The notes beneath the pieces were generated by a model. It had not been told where the DNA came from. It saw only the letters and a program-made list of their open reading frames with translations, and searched no databases. A DNA stretch of 64,000 nucleotides from Dichetophora obliterata (lineage: Eukaryota > Arthropoda > Insecta > Diptera > Sciomyzidae): positions 115,002,715 through 115,066,714 of the forward strand of contig OY986437.1 in the NCBI GenBank assembly GCA_963920525.1, given 5' to 3'. Made by a program: the position numbers and the translations under genes. This document shows positions 34,713 through 44,665 of this stretch, in pieces (position 1 is the first letter of the stretch; the number at the start of each line of letters is the position of its first letter).

Positions 34713-35053
34713 GCTGCATTCCCGTGGTCGTTGATCTAGAGCGCGGCTCTATTTTATTCACAAAACAAAAACAAAAATTAAAACCAGCTCGATTTCTAGC
34801 TCTATTTCTGATCTTAAAATGCTGCCAAGTTTCAAGCATTTTTTATCAAAACGAACATAGTTGGCAAATCTAAATGACTATTCATTTAACTATTTTGACG
34901 TTTTACCGCTCAATGGGCGTTTTGGTATTGTTGTTTTTTTTGGTTATTGTTCTTAAAACAGCTGTTTCAAGACTGTGATGACAAATTGATGTAAAGTTGA
35001 AATAATGTTGTTTTACTGAGGTTTGATCTGATCTAGTGCCACGGGAATGCAGC
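34713..35053. mobile_element. 341-bp MITE with perfect 15-bp TIRs
   Basis: GCTGCATTCCCGTGG at 34713 and its exact inverse CCACGGGAATGCAGC ending at 35053 are flanked by TA (34711-34712, 35054-35055). Inside, GATCTAGA and TAGATCAGATC are also roughly inverted. Noncoding. Confidence 0.85.
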
Positions 35054-35394
35054 TAATGTTTCGCAGCGGAGCAAAGGGAGGGAAAGAACGATCCGTCAGC
35101 AGAGGAACTTATTGATAGTTGCTTGCTTATGTTTTCTAAGTTTCCTATCTTGATATCTTTGCTGTCTGTACTGATGACGAGAGTTACTCGGAAAAAAACA
35201 ATGACGCAAACCAAAGATTTACCCTCTACCAAAATCGTTCAACGCACCTTAAGAAGTTTTCACTTCAAAAATCAAGAATATCACCGTGTTTTCGGATTTC
35301 TAGATGAGAGCCTGCCCTTAATACACAAGCATCGAAAGTTGTGGTACACATTGTTATAATTTTGTGTAGTGTTTCTATTTGCTGCAAAATTATT

Positions 35395-36000
35395 GTAGTT
35401 TCGCGTCTGTTGACAGAATCACATATCGTTGCGACCGACGATCCCCTCTAGTCGTCAAATGCAGAGAACACGTCCAGAACACGACAGAATTATCCAGATA
35501 GCATTGACAACTGCTTATTTTCGCAGTTGCACAGTTGCACAGCTGTTAATGCAAAAAAGTGAAAATTAAAGCAAGTGTCGATAACTAACATTATAAAGCA
35601 AGTAAAGTGCTGCTCGCTTAAACTAAGACACTCAAACTCGCCATTAAATAAGAAAACGTAATAAATATACCATGGCTCAAAACATATTCTTCACGTTCCA
35701 AAAAGATAACACTTTTAATGAATATTCATTTTATTTCGGCCATATGCATCTGCAGCTGCTGAAGTTGTTCTTTTTTTTCATTTCAACATTTTTAACATTG
35801 GTTATGTTTTCACTTATTGACAATGGCTGATTGAAAGCGCTCTCTTTTTGAGTATATTTTTTGACAGTACATGTCTTCCATAACAGCTGTCAATGCTACC
35901 TGGATAATTCTACCACTGTCCAGAATGAAAAGATTGCGACTGACGATGCCGGGTTGCTTCTGTATAGCATAGTTCAGCTAGCAGCTTGTATATATAACAA
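35395..36000. mobile_element. Repeat related to 63.0-63.7 kb, split by a MITE
   Basis: The two outer parts, 35400-35485 (GTTGCGACCGACGATCCCCT, CGTCCAGAA) and 35925-35995 (CCAGAATGAAAAGATTGCGA, TATAGCATAGTTCAGCTAGC), match consecutive parts of the tandem units at 63.0-63.7 kb. The interruption 35486-35913 has inverted ends AGAATTATCCAGATAGCATT and AGAATTATCCAGGTAGCATT and is a separate MITE of about 428 bp. Confidence 0.6.
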
Positions 36001-37722
36001 ATATAAAAAAGAAACATAATAAAAACTAGGCAAAGGGCTTACCGAATCGTAAATAAATAGTCAGTGAATAAAAAAAAATGAAATTTTACAGAAAAAATTC
36101 TAAACAGCTTTGTTTTCAATTCTGTGCTCCTTTTAAATGGCAGGAATTGATATTTTTAAACTAGGTTTGCGTTATTTTCACTTAGGCCTTACAGAAAAAT
36201 TCTGTTAGTAAAAATAATTTTTCAGTCTATAAATATCTCCCAAAATATTGCCATAACTTTGGCATTGATGGTCAAAAGAAGCGTGTTTACAAGAAAGCGC
36301 TATCAGGAGCAATACTAGCAAGCAATTAATGAAGTGAGCGTATTGAAAATCGTACCAGCATCCTAGCTACTGGGCTATCCTTAAAATCATAAGAAATTTT
36401 CACCAACCCTTTATGTAGAATTTTCGATAAAATCTCTTTAATTTATATTATTTTAATTATGCCCAAAAAAATTTGCCAACACAGCTGGGGTCTGCGATTG
36501 TTAAGCTATGCGCCATTAAATGGAAAAATGCTATTTTTTTGCAAAATTCAATTAACAAAAAGGGATCGTTTTTATTTTTTTTTTGTTTCATCAAAACAAG
36601 GGTTGCTTTTCCCCTTACAATGGTTGTTGAATTGACGTTAACCTGCTTAAGGCTTCAAACAAAGAGTGTTTTATTACACAAAAAGAAAAAAAAATTGTTT
36701 TTTATTTCCATTTTAGATTTTTCCACATAATTTTTTTTTACTAAATGAACTGCTTCCTTATAACGAAAGGGAAAAATTATGTAATTAAATGATTTGTCTT
36801 AGTTTTGTTTTCTTTATGCTTATTAAATAAAGCGGCTATTATCTAAAATATTACTAAAGCAACTTTTTGGAATGAACGTTCGTTACTGTCATAAGCAAAT
36901 TCACGTCAGCCAGAAATGTTGAAATTTGTAATAAAAACAATTCTCGATGAACGAGTTGAAATGAACGCTGCCACACTAAGTGCTTTTGACCAACTAAGTG
37001 CTTTGATCAGTGTTTTGTTTACATCATTAATTATATGCAAATCGTAAATTTAAATATTTTCAATTTTATTGTTCACATAAATATTAATAATAAATTTCAC
37101 GCTAACAATCATCGAACAATTGCTTATTACTATAAATTGCATGCTTCAGAAATGATATTATTTTGGCTCAATTGTGTATATTTGAAAGAGTGTGTGCACG
37201 AACAACGCATAACACAATTTACAATTTACTGGCTCAAACAGTGCAGTCAAATTAGCAAAAATTTGCTAGAAATTTGGCAAAATGAGTTACGGCAAAAAGT
37301 AAAAAGCAGCCAGTGAGAATGCATTGATTCAAAACGGATTTATTTGAAATGGATTACAAAAGTTGGCGTAGATACTATCTTTTATTCTATTGACTTTAAT
37401 TAGACACCAAATCGAAAAATAGATAATTAAACACTGAAAATTTAGTGCTTCTGTAACGTTGGACAAAGCAACAAATCAAATAAAATTGTGAATTAAACTA
37501 TCCTAATTACAAAAGAGAAACAAGTCAAAATTACTTAATTTTTAAATGTGTAAGGGGCTCTGTGCAATACAAAGGAGCAACATATCGATGAAAATAATCA
37601 TTATAAATAACTATACATAATAAAGTCAAACTTTAGATGTTATGCGTTGTGTGATATACAATTGTGTACTTATTGTAAATATAGCATTAACTTTATTGTT
37701 CCTTTCTGTGTCCGAACTATTT
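36001..37722. other. AT-rich region without recognised gene
   Basis: No supported coding region; frames at 36473-36730 and 37035-37316 show no motif. GAACGTTCGT near 36875 resembles subterminal motifs of the 19.1-kb hAT element, but no ends are seen. Confidence 0.4.
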
Positions 37723-37965
37723 AAAAAAAAGTAGTCCGTTGCGAATTCGCAATATTTAAAGAAAAGAGTCCGAAACGGATTCGTATGTGAAGTCCGTTTC
37801 GAGTCCGTGACGAATCCGAAAAAGTGGAAAAGCGATTCGTTTTTTTTAAAAGGAATTTCATATGAAAAAGGATTAGTTCCGAATGCGAAACGCAATTCGT
37901 TTCGGATAAAAAATACAAAGAAGTTAGTCCGTCTCGAATTCAAAACGGATCCGTTTGGCACACTG
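37723..37965. repeat. Cluster of TCCGNNNCGAAT-type motifs
   Basis: Within 240 bp, variants of TCCGAAACGGATTCG occur about ten times in both orientations (for example AGTCCGTTGCGAATTCGC, GAGTCCGTGACGAATCCG, CGAAACGCAATTCGTTTCGG). This is far too dense for chance and probably marks the remnant of a transposon end with many transposase-binding repeats. It is not coding. Confidence 0.55.
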
Positions 37966-38971
37966 GGCTTGCACATGGTACCTTGCACACACGCACACTC
38001 TTAAGTACACACACACTTGTTTAAGTAATCATAAACTTAATACCTCCCATTTAGCATTTGGAAGATTGTTTGGTAAGCACGATTAATAGGCGATTCTTAT
38101 TTTGATCATCTAGAAGATTAGTGGAGGAGATACAAAAACAAAATACATGAACATTAATTTAGGTTCGCGCAGAAGGCGAATATACGATTCTTCGCAGTAA
38201 TCGTTTTTGAAATCAACAACAAATTTTGAATAGAAATAAGTAAGCCTTGCTTTTTTTGTATTCAAAATACAAATTGTTTTAAAAAAAGTGTTCTGCAAAA
38301 TTGTGCAAAAAAAAGTAAAATTACTTTAAAATAGTTAAACATTAAGCTAATGGCCAAAGTTTTCAGCGATAGTGAATGTGTTCCTTGCAGCAGCAAAAAA
38401 CAACAAAAATTTTTATTGTTTTATAAAATATTTGCAATAATTCAATCTTCTGTTATATCTGGCAGATGACGAAGCTGGCTCTTCATTATTTCAGTTTGGT
38501 TTTGATTTTTTTATTTGTCTATACACAATTATTTATTCAATAATATATTAAACAATATTTAATATGTGACTAATGCCGCCAACATAACAATAAAAAAAAC
38601 ATTTAAATTCGTTGTTTTATTTTATAAAACCTATTACGTTTCGCATATAACGCTTCCAAGCGGGTCTACTACAATTCCTAAAAGCGATTTATAATTTAAT
38701 CTTCTTGGCGAACCGTAGTTGATTTTACGTAGAGAATCGCAAACAAATCTTCTTGGCGCGTCACAGATGCAACTTTTAGACGCACCGCAGAAGTTTTATC
38801 TTGAAGATTCGCCTAAGTGGAACAGTTTCATACAAAGAATGGAACTTCCGCGATCAGAATCCGACATCTTAGGCGATTTCTTTCCTGCGAACTCTTTCAT
38901 TGACCGTGAATGACTCAGTTTAATTGTTTGGAAATTTTTTTAAATCAAACTTTGTCGAAAATCACTCTCCG
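37966..38971. other. Noncoding region with CTTCTTGGCG motifs
   Basis: No supported gene. At 38695-38880 the motif AATCTTCTTGGCG and GATTCGCC/GGCGAAT forms recur several times in both orientations, and GGCGAATATACGATTCTTCG occurs at 38176. Possibly another element's subterminal region. Confidence 0.4.
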
Positions 38972-39475
38972 GTTAACTGTCTGACCAGAATCATGTCATT
39001 GTCGTGTCGGTGAGAGAGAATCGCTAAGAGTTGGCCCAGAATTGTAGCGTTGGCTTTGTCGTTTTGCTTTTATTCAATCTTCCATTGTTGATTTTCTTGA
39101 ACTTGCTTCAGTGTTCTCATCGTACTCCGATTAAACTAATAATTACTCCACTTCCATTTATTTCACTACTTTTTGCAATGCTCTTCATATCAATTTACTG
39201 CATTGTCAACTGAAGGCTACTCCTATCATTATAAGAGCAAATAGGAACACTGTTTACTCGCTACATCAGTTGACAGATTCTTCAAATTTTGTTAAAATAT
39301 GGCAATATTTTTACAGAGAAGCTGAGAGAGCTGTCAAATAAACGACAAAGCCTAAGTGGAAAAGCGTTTTCGTTATTCTGCCGCAATTTTTTTTTTTTTT
39401 TAGACTAAACCAACGCTCAGGGGATGCCCCCTATAAATGCGTAAGCATTGTGTTGATTCGGAAGATGGGTGATAG

Positions 39476-41224
39476 TTAGTTGGAGGGTGGATAGATGGAG
39501 TAGTGTCGGTGAAGATTTGTTTTGAATTTGCACAGCTCAAAACTGCCGGGAAACACGCTCGCAGGGAGACTATTCCACAACTTAACCGCGCGACTAAAGA
39601 ACGAATTATCGCGGTAATGCGAGGTTCTATTAGGCATCGATGCAATGGTAAAGGGGTGGGCTTGGACAGCTGCCCGAGTGGACCTGGGAAACACACGAGC
39701 TGGTGGCGTCAGGCCATGTATCTCCCTTGAACACTTCCCATGGTAATACCTATACAGAAGGCTTAGGCAACCTACATTACGTCGATGCCCAAGAGAGTTG
39801 AGAGAGGATGAAATACTTTCATCCCCTATCAAATATATCGCACGACGTTGAATTCGGTCCAGAAGCTCCAAATAAGATTTTGAAGCCCCTGCCCAAATGT
39901 GCGAATTGTACTCCATTTTCGGCCTAATATATGAGGTGAAGATCATGCGAAGATCAGCTGAAGTGAAATATTTTTTGCACCGTTTTAGAAAACCTAGGCA
40001 CTTGCCCGCTTCTTTCGACACATCGAAAATATGATCATTCCAACGAAGATCAGATTGGATCGATATGCCCAGAACGTCAAGAGCGGCTGATTCCACAAGA
40101 TCCACACCATTCATACTGAGAGGAGCTAAAGGGCAATTCACTCGCTTGTGGGTTAACAGACAACACTGGGTCTTGCTTGCATTGAACTCTACTCTATTAG
40201 CAAGACCCCACTCGGAGATTTTTTGTAGATCATTAAGGAGTGTGTCATTCATAGTTTGCCTTTTTCTCTCAATCTCCATAGAGCTTGGGCGTTTTTTGAA
40301 TGAATATGAATGACAAATGCTGCTGTCGTCCGAATGTATTGGGTTATGCGTCAACGACAGAAGGTCGTTGATAAAAACCAGAAACAAGGTGGGCGATAGA
40401 ACTGAACCCTGCGGTACTCCTGCGTTGATGGCGTGCTTCTCGGACGAAATACCGTCAACTACGACTCGAATCGTTCTGTCCTTGAGGAAACACGTGATCC
40501 ATCGAGCAAAACTACCACCAAAACCATATGCAGCAAGTTTTGACACGAGCGCTTTATGCCACACTCGGTCGAACGCTTTTGAAATATCCAGAGCAACAAC
40601 CCTGCTCTCGCCGAAAAAGTGAACGCATTTATTCCATTCTTCGGTTAAGAACGCCATAAGATCACCAGTAGAGCGAGCCCTACGGAAACCATATTGACTG
40701 TCACTGAGCAGTTGGTTGTGCTCCAGATAGTTCATAACGCTGAAGTTTATTACGCTCTCCATTACTTTGGAAAGCGTAGAGCATATCGCAATGGGTCGGT
40801 AGTTTGCAGGGTTCGTGGCATCACCCTTTTTAGGTACCGGCTGGACATTTGCCACCTTCCAACAAGATGGAAATATTCCTGTTCTGTAGGAGATGTTGAA
40901 AAGGTTGCGCAAAGGCCGAGCCAGCGAAGAAGCACACATTTTAAGCACAATTGGCGATATGCCATCAGGACCAGAGGCTTTGTTTACGTTGAGATTTGAG
41001 AGGACCCTTTTAACTGCTCTCGTTCTAAAGTATATCTCCTGCATTGCAGAAGATCCACTCTCAACAAAGGGCAGTGGCTGATTGCTATCCGAGAGAGTGG
41101 AATTTTGTGCAAACAATCTAGCCAATAGGTTCGCTTTATCAGCCGAGTCAGTGAAGATTTGGTCATCTTTTAAAAGAGCTGGAATCGATGACGATGTCTG
41201 GTTCTTAACTTTTTTTTTTAACAA
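39476..41224 (-). CDS. LINE reverse transcriptase, long open frame with damaged catalytic box
   Basis: The frame has 582 codons on the minus strand. RT blocks in order: NKASGPDGISPIVL (81-94), NYRPIAICSTLSKVMES (141-157), DSQYGFRRARSTGDL (175-189), VVALDISKAFDRVW with the first catalytic Asp at 213, NAGVPQGSVLSP (267-278) and FINDLL. The catalytic FADD box should follow at NPIHS, but the protein reads NPIHSDDSSICHS (294-306): the F and A are missing by an in-frame 6-nt loss between 40330 and 40331. Thumb and C-terminal parts (NHIWAG, KLWNSLPASVFPG) are complete to the stop. The annotated first Met is internal; the true frame continues from the endonuclease across a poly-T tract near 41210 with a one-base shift. 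Confidence 0.85.
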   Translation of the reverse strand: MLKKKVKNQTSSSIPALLKDDQIFTDSADKANLLARLFAQNSTLSDSNQPLPFVESGSSAMQEIYFRTRAVKRVLSNLNVNKASGPDGISPIVLKMCASSLARPLRNLFNISYRTGIFPSCWKVANVQPVPKKGDATNPANYRPIAICSTLSKVMESVINFSVMNYLEHNQLLSDSQYGFRRARSTGDLMAFLTEEWNKCVHFFGESRVVALDISKAFDRVWHKALVSKLAAYGFGGSFARWITCFLKDRTIRVVVDGISSEKHAINAGVPQGSVLSPTLFLVFINDLLSLTHNPIHSDDSSICHSYSFKKRPSSMEIERKRQTMNDTLLNDLQKISEWGLANRVEFNASKTQCCLLTHKRVNCPLAPLSMNGVDLVESAALDVLGISIQSDLRWNDHIFDVSKEAGKCLGFLKRCKKYFTSADLRMIFTSYIRPKMEYNSHIWAGASKSYLELLDRIQRRAIYLIGDESISSSLNSLGHRRNVGCLSLLYRYYHGKCSREIHGLTPPARVFPRSTRAAVQAHPFTIASMPNRTSHYRDNSFFSRAVKLWNSLPASVFPGSFELCKFKTNLHRHYSIYPPSN

Positions 41225-42385
41225 ATGACCAAAAATTTTTGCTCCCTTTGGGGCAGAGAAGAACCTGTTCTCGAATGCGAGCTTCGTGCAGAAACTTTTT
41301 GCGTTTTAAAATTGCATTACAGCGATTCCTTGCCTCGATGCGAAGTCTTTTAGTATCAGTATTCTTGTTAGAACGCCAATTCTGAAAGGCTTCCTCTTTG
41401 GACCTGACTGCAATCCTGCAAGTCTCATTAAACCATGAGTGGTCTTTTGGTTTAATGCTTCTCATCTTATTGGGAATGAAAGACCGCATACCCAATAAAA
41501 TAATTTCTTGTATCATGACAGCCGCGGCATTCACATTTCTATCAGCGAAACATAATTTCCAATTGAAGTTGCGATAAAAATTATTTAACGCAGTCCAATT
41601 TGCCCTTCCATAAAACCATGCAGTCCTCTTCGGGGCTTTAGGCGTAGAGGTGCAGGGGTTAGAATATGGAAAAACAGCGGAGATGGTACAATGGTCCGAG
41701 TTACCAAGAGGTGCGTTGACACTCACATCATATTTTTCATGATGTGAAGTCAGAAAAAGGTCAAGGGTATTATGGCTATGCATATCACTTTGAGGAAAAA
41801 AAGTGGGTTCCTTCACTAGTTGAATCAATTGGTTCGATTCAGCAAATAGCTCAACATATTGCCCAACAGGTGTCAATGGGCCCGAGTGACGTAACCAAGC
41901 CGGGTTGTGGACATTGAAATCGCCTGCTACAACGATCTCACTGTCAGGAAACAACCCCAAAATATGCGTAATCGAATCAGAGAGAGAGAGTCCAGTTTGT
42001 TAAAAGTGGGCTCTCTCCCTAGATTCGGGCTTCTATAAATAAAACAAAAATGCAGCAAGTGAGAGCGAAGCCTGAAACTAACCCACATTGAGCTAAACTC
42101 TGGATCGGTCACGTTCAGACTCCTCTCACACTGGTATGCTACATCCGTTCTTATAAAAAGGGCGATGCCTCTATGCAAAGAAAACAATGGCAGTAAGCGG
42201 TACCCAGGTATATGAAAATCCAGTGGATCTGCATCCTCGGCCACCTGGGTCTCGCCTAGTGCCATTATTTGAGGCCTATGTAGAGTACAATGGACATATA
42301 CCGCGAAAAATTCGCCCTCAGTCCACGAACATTGCAAAAATCTATGCGAAAATGACCCGACATTTCCGCACCATGCAAATATCAA
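41205..42385 (-). pseudogene. LINE AP-type endonuclease and linker, two frames
   Basis: The endonuclease nicks target DNA to prime reverse transcription. The first frame (42385 to about 41950) has MALGETQVAEDADP with the catalytic ETQ region and CFIYRSPN. A shift near 41955 leads to the second frame (41960-41205) with VVAGDFNVHNPAW, HNTLDLFLTSH and PLGNSDHCTISAVF, the GDFN, DLF and SDH catalytic boxes. The linker follows (DHSWFNETCRIAVRSKEEAF, FWSFVKKKS). The last frame overlaps the RT frame by 20 nt at a homopolymer, where one base separates them. All active-site boxes are present; the two shifts make the copy inactive unless they are sequencing errors. Confidence 0.85.
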
Positions 42386-42400
42386 ACAAATAAGGGCATA

Positions 42401-43019
42401 TAAGGTAATTAGTTACGTCTGCAAGAGAGCTGCACAACATGAGCAATATAAAAAGTACTGAAGCAAGTGTTATGCCTTTACTTCAGCACAATTCAGCCCA
42501 CTGTGCAACCTTACCCACAGACGCAACTAATTGGAGAGGATAGCGGAATTGACGGAAACGAAAACAACAACAATTACTTACACAGCGAGGAGCATAGAAA
42601 AGCCCCTCGCGTGGTCAGCAAAAAAAAACATCAATGCTGTCCAGCGATGTTGATGCAGCAGCTGGCGGCTCTCTCCTAAACCGGTTATGCTGTTCTTGGC
42701 GATGCTTTGTTGTTGTTGTTATTGATCTCGCTGATTTTTATTTTATTTGATTCTAATGATTTTATTTATTTTGCTAATTTTAACACAACGTTTAATTTTA
42801 AAACTTTTAGGACATTTAAGTTAACCAAAACAAAACACGACGAAACATATAACATAAGTCGCGGTGCAATATAAAACAAAACAACACAATTAATAAATTT
42901 AATTAAAATATGTGACTGAAACGGACGGACGCACGTCAACACGCAACGAATTCACAAACGCAACTCAATTGTGTCTGCTCCCATAAGGTTTGCATTGTCT
43001 CTGTCAGCGCTCTGCCTGT
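42401..43019. other. Possible LINE 5' UTR and spacer
   Basis: Contains CAACAACAATTACTT, GTTGTTGTTGTT and short frames. It may belong to the 5' part of the LINE on the minus strand or to the element bounded by the inverted repeats. No recognisable protein. Confidence 0.35.
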
Positions 43020-43062
43020 CGACACGACAACGACATGATTCTGGTCAGACAGTAACTCTTAC

Positions 43063-44282
43063 GTGATTGATAATGTTGACTCCTGCCTTAATTTTGGTAA
43101 ATTGTCGGTTACGCTTTCTGACGTTGAAACTGCAATTGCTCATTTGAAAAACTCATTTAAATGTGAACTTGATGGTCTAAGTTCTTTTTTGCTGAAAAAA
43201 TGCGTTAAGTCTCTATCTTTTCCTATTTTCATAATTTTTAATAAATCTTTTAGTGCTGGTGTTTTCATTGACAAATGGAAAGTTTCGCTCATAACACCCG
43301 ATTTCAAAGCTGGAAATAAAAATGTCGTTCTAAATTATAGACCAATTTCTAAGTTGACCAATATTTCAAAGCTTTTTGAAAAAATCGTTAGAGATGAAAC
43401 GTACTTTGCATTGAAAAACACAATTTGTCCAAACCAGCACGGTTTTGTCTCTGGGAGATCTACTACAACAAATCTTAGTATTTTTAAAAATTACTGCATC
43501 TCTATTTTTGATGAACGGCTACAAATTGATGTCATTTACTCAGACATATCGAAGGTTTTTGACAAACTAGCTCATGATATTTTATTATTCAAGCTCGCCA
43601 AGGTTGGTTTCTATTCAACTTTTCTGTCTTGGTTGAGGTCATATTCTATTGTTTTCTAATAGAGTTTCACGTGTTGTTATTGACAATGTCTATTCTTTTC
43701 CATTTTTAGCAACTTCAGGGGTACCTCAAGGAAGTATACTTGGCCCTTACTTTTTGTTATTTTTATAAATGATGTTTTCAAATGCTTCAATACTGCCAAA
43801 TTTTTACTTTATGCTAACGATCTGAAAGTAAGTATACCATAAAGTTAAATCATTAAGATGCTACTCGTCTTCAGTCAGATCTCGCTAATGTGTTTTCTTG
43901 GTTCAAACTAAATCAATCATCACGGAATCTTAGTAAATGCTTTGTTGTTTCATTTTACAAGATTAATTCTCCAGTTTTATTTAGTTACACTTGTGATAAC
44001 ACTGTACTTGTAAGATTATCTGATATTCTTTTTCTGATTATTTTTACATTAACTGTTACAGAGCAAACTATGCCATTAATGAGCCAATGAATAGGGCACT
44101 TATTACTTTAAATAGAATGTATAATAATAACTTGCTCGATTTTTCTATGTCTAAGGATGATTTTAAAAATACAATTATTATGTTATTAAACGCTAATTAA
44201 CATTGTACTTATTATATATTAAAGTTGCTTAGTCTGAAAGGATAATTGTCCACAGACGAAATAATGAATAAATAAATAAATA
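43063..44282 (+). pseudogene. Second LINE: RT fragment, 5'-truncated, plus strand
   Basis: The open part 43063-43659 encodes RT blocks (VETAIAHLKNSFKCELDGLS, WKVSLITPDFKAGNK, LNYRPISKLTNISKLFEKIV, NQHGFVSGRSTTTNL, IYSDISKVFDKLAHD). After a frame change near 43655 the RT continues with SGVPQGSILGP and FLLYANDLKVS; the FADD-type box has D to N in its first Asp. LANVFSWFKLN follows in yet another frame. The copy ends in an (AATA)n tail at 44265-44282. The sequence differs strongly from the LINE at 39.4-42.4 kb and belongs to another lineage. Inactive through truncation, shifts and the active-site change. Confidence 0.8.
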
Positions 44283-44665
44283 TGCGAAACATGTTGATTG
44301 CTTCAGTTTAATAGATAGTAATAAAATACGTTGCAGCCTCGAATACCTTTATTTGATGAGAAAAAAACCTTGAGAAAGAAATAGATGAGTCGCTGGACAT
44401 ATGAGAGAAGCGAAGCTTTTTTTCAGTTTCATAGATATGCTTATTAAATGGTTTTTACTTTAATAAAATAATGTGCAAATTAAAAAAACATAAAGTTGAT
44501 AAAAAACACAAGTTAATAATTATACCAGTAAATTTTATTACATTTAAATTTTATTTTATTACATGTTGCATACATTCTGAATTATTTTTGTAAATGTTTT
44601 CAATTATTATTATGGAATTTTATTAATGAAATAATGGCTTTATGATAACTGAAATAGCAAACGTA

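Larger units (their letters stand above)
39387..42400 (-). mobile_element. Near full-length LINE with A tail
   Basis: Read on the minus strand: AP-type endonuclease (42385 to about 41600), linker, RT (41224-39476), a short 3' UTR and a 15-A tail (plus-strand T-run 39387-39401). Fusing frames by two shifts gives about 960 codons. The 5' boundary is unclear; sequence to about 42700 may be its 5' UTR or the remains of a first ORF. RT motif details are like the CR1/Jockey group. A target duplication was not found. Confidence 0.85.
38972..43055. repeat. Inverted repeat pair flanking a 4.1-kb block
   Basis: GTTAACTGTCTGACCAGAAT and onward (38972-39008) recurs inverted at 43020-43055 with about two mismatches in 36 bp (ends TGTCGTGTCG and CGACACGACA). 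The long LINE (39387 to about 42400) lies between. These may be TIRs of an element that the LINE later entered, or two diverged copies of another repeat. No target duplication is visible. Confidence 0.55.

Noticed and set aside
35123..35359. 78-codon frame with LRSFHFKNQEYHRVFGFLDE as a host exon
   Set aside because: Starts without context, no recognised domain, and lies between a MITE and a repeat; too weak to list as a gene.
37626..37988. 120-codon minus frame as a gene
   Set aside because: It is a read-through of the repeated TCCGNNNCGAAT motif cluster (repeating SDTERN/NPF-like words), not a protein family.
40065..40999. Plus-strand frames of 60-100 codons across the LINE
   Set aside because: They are antisense shadows of the well-supported reverse transcriptase frame.
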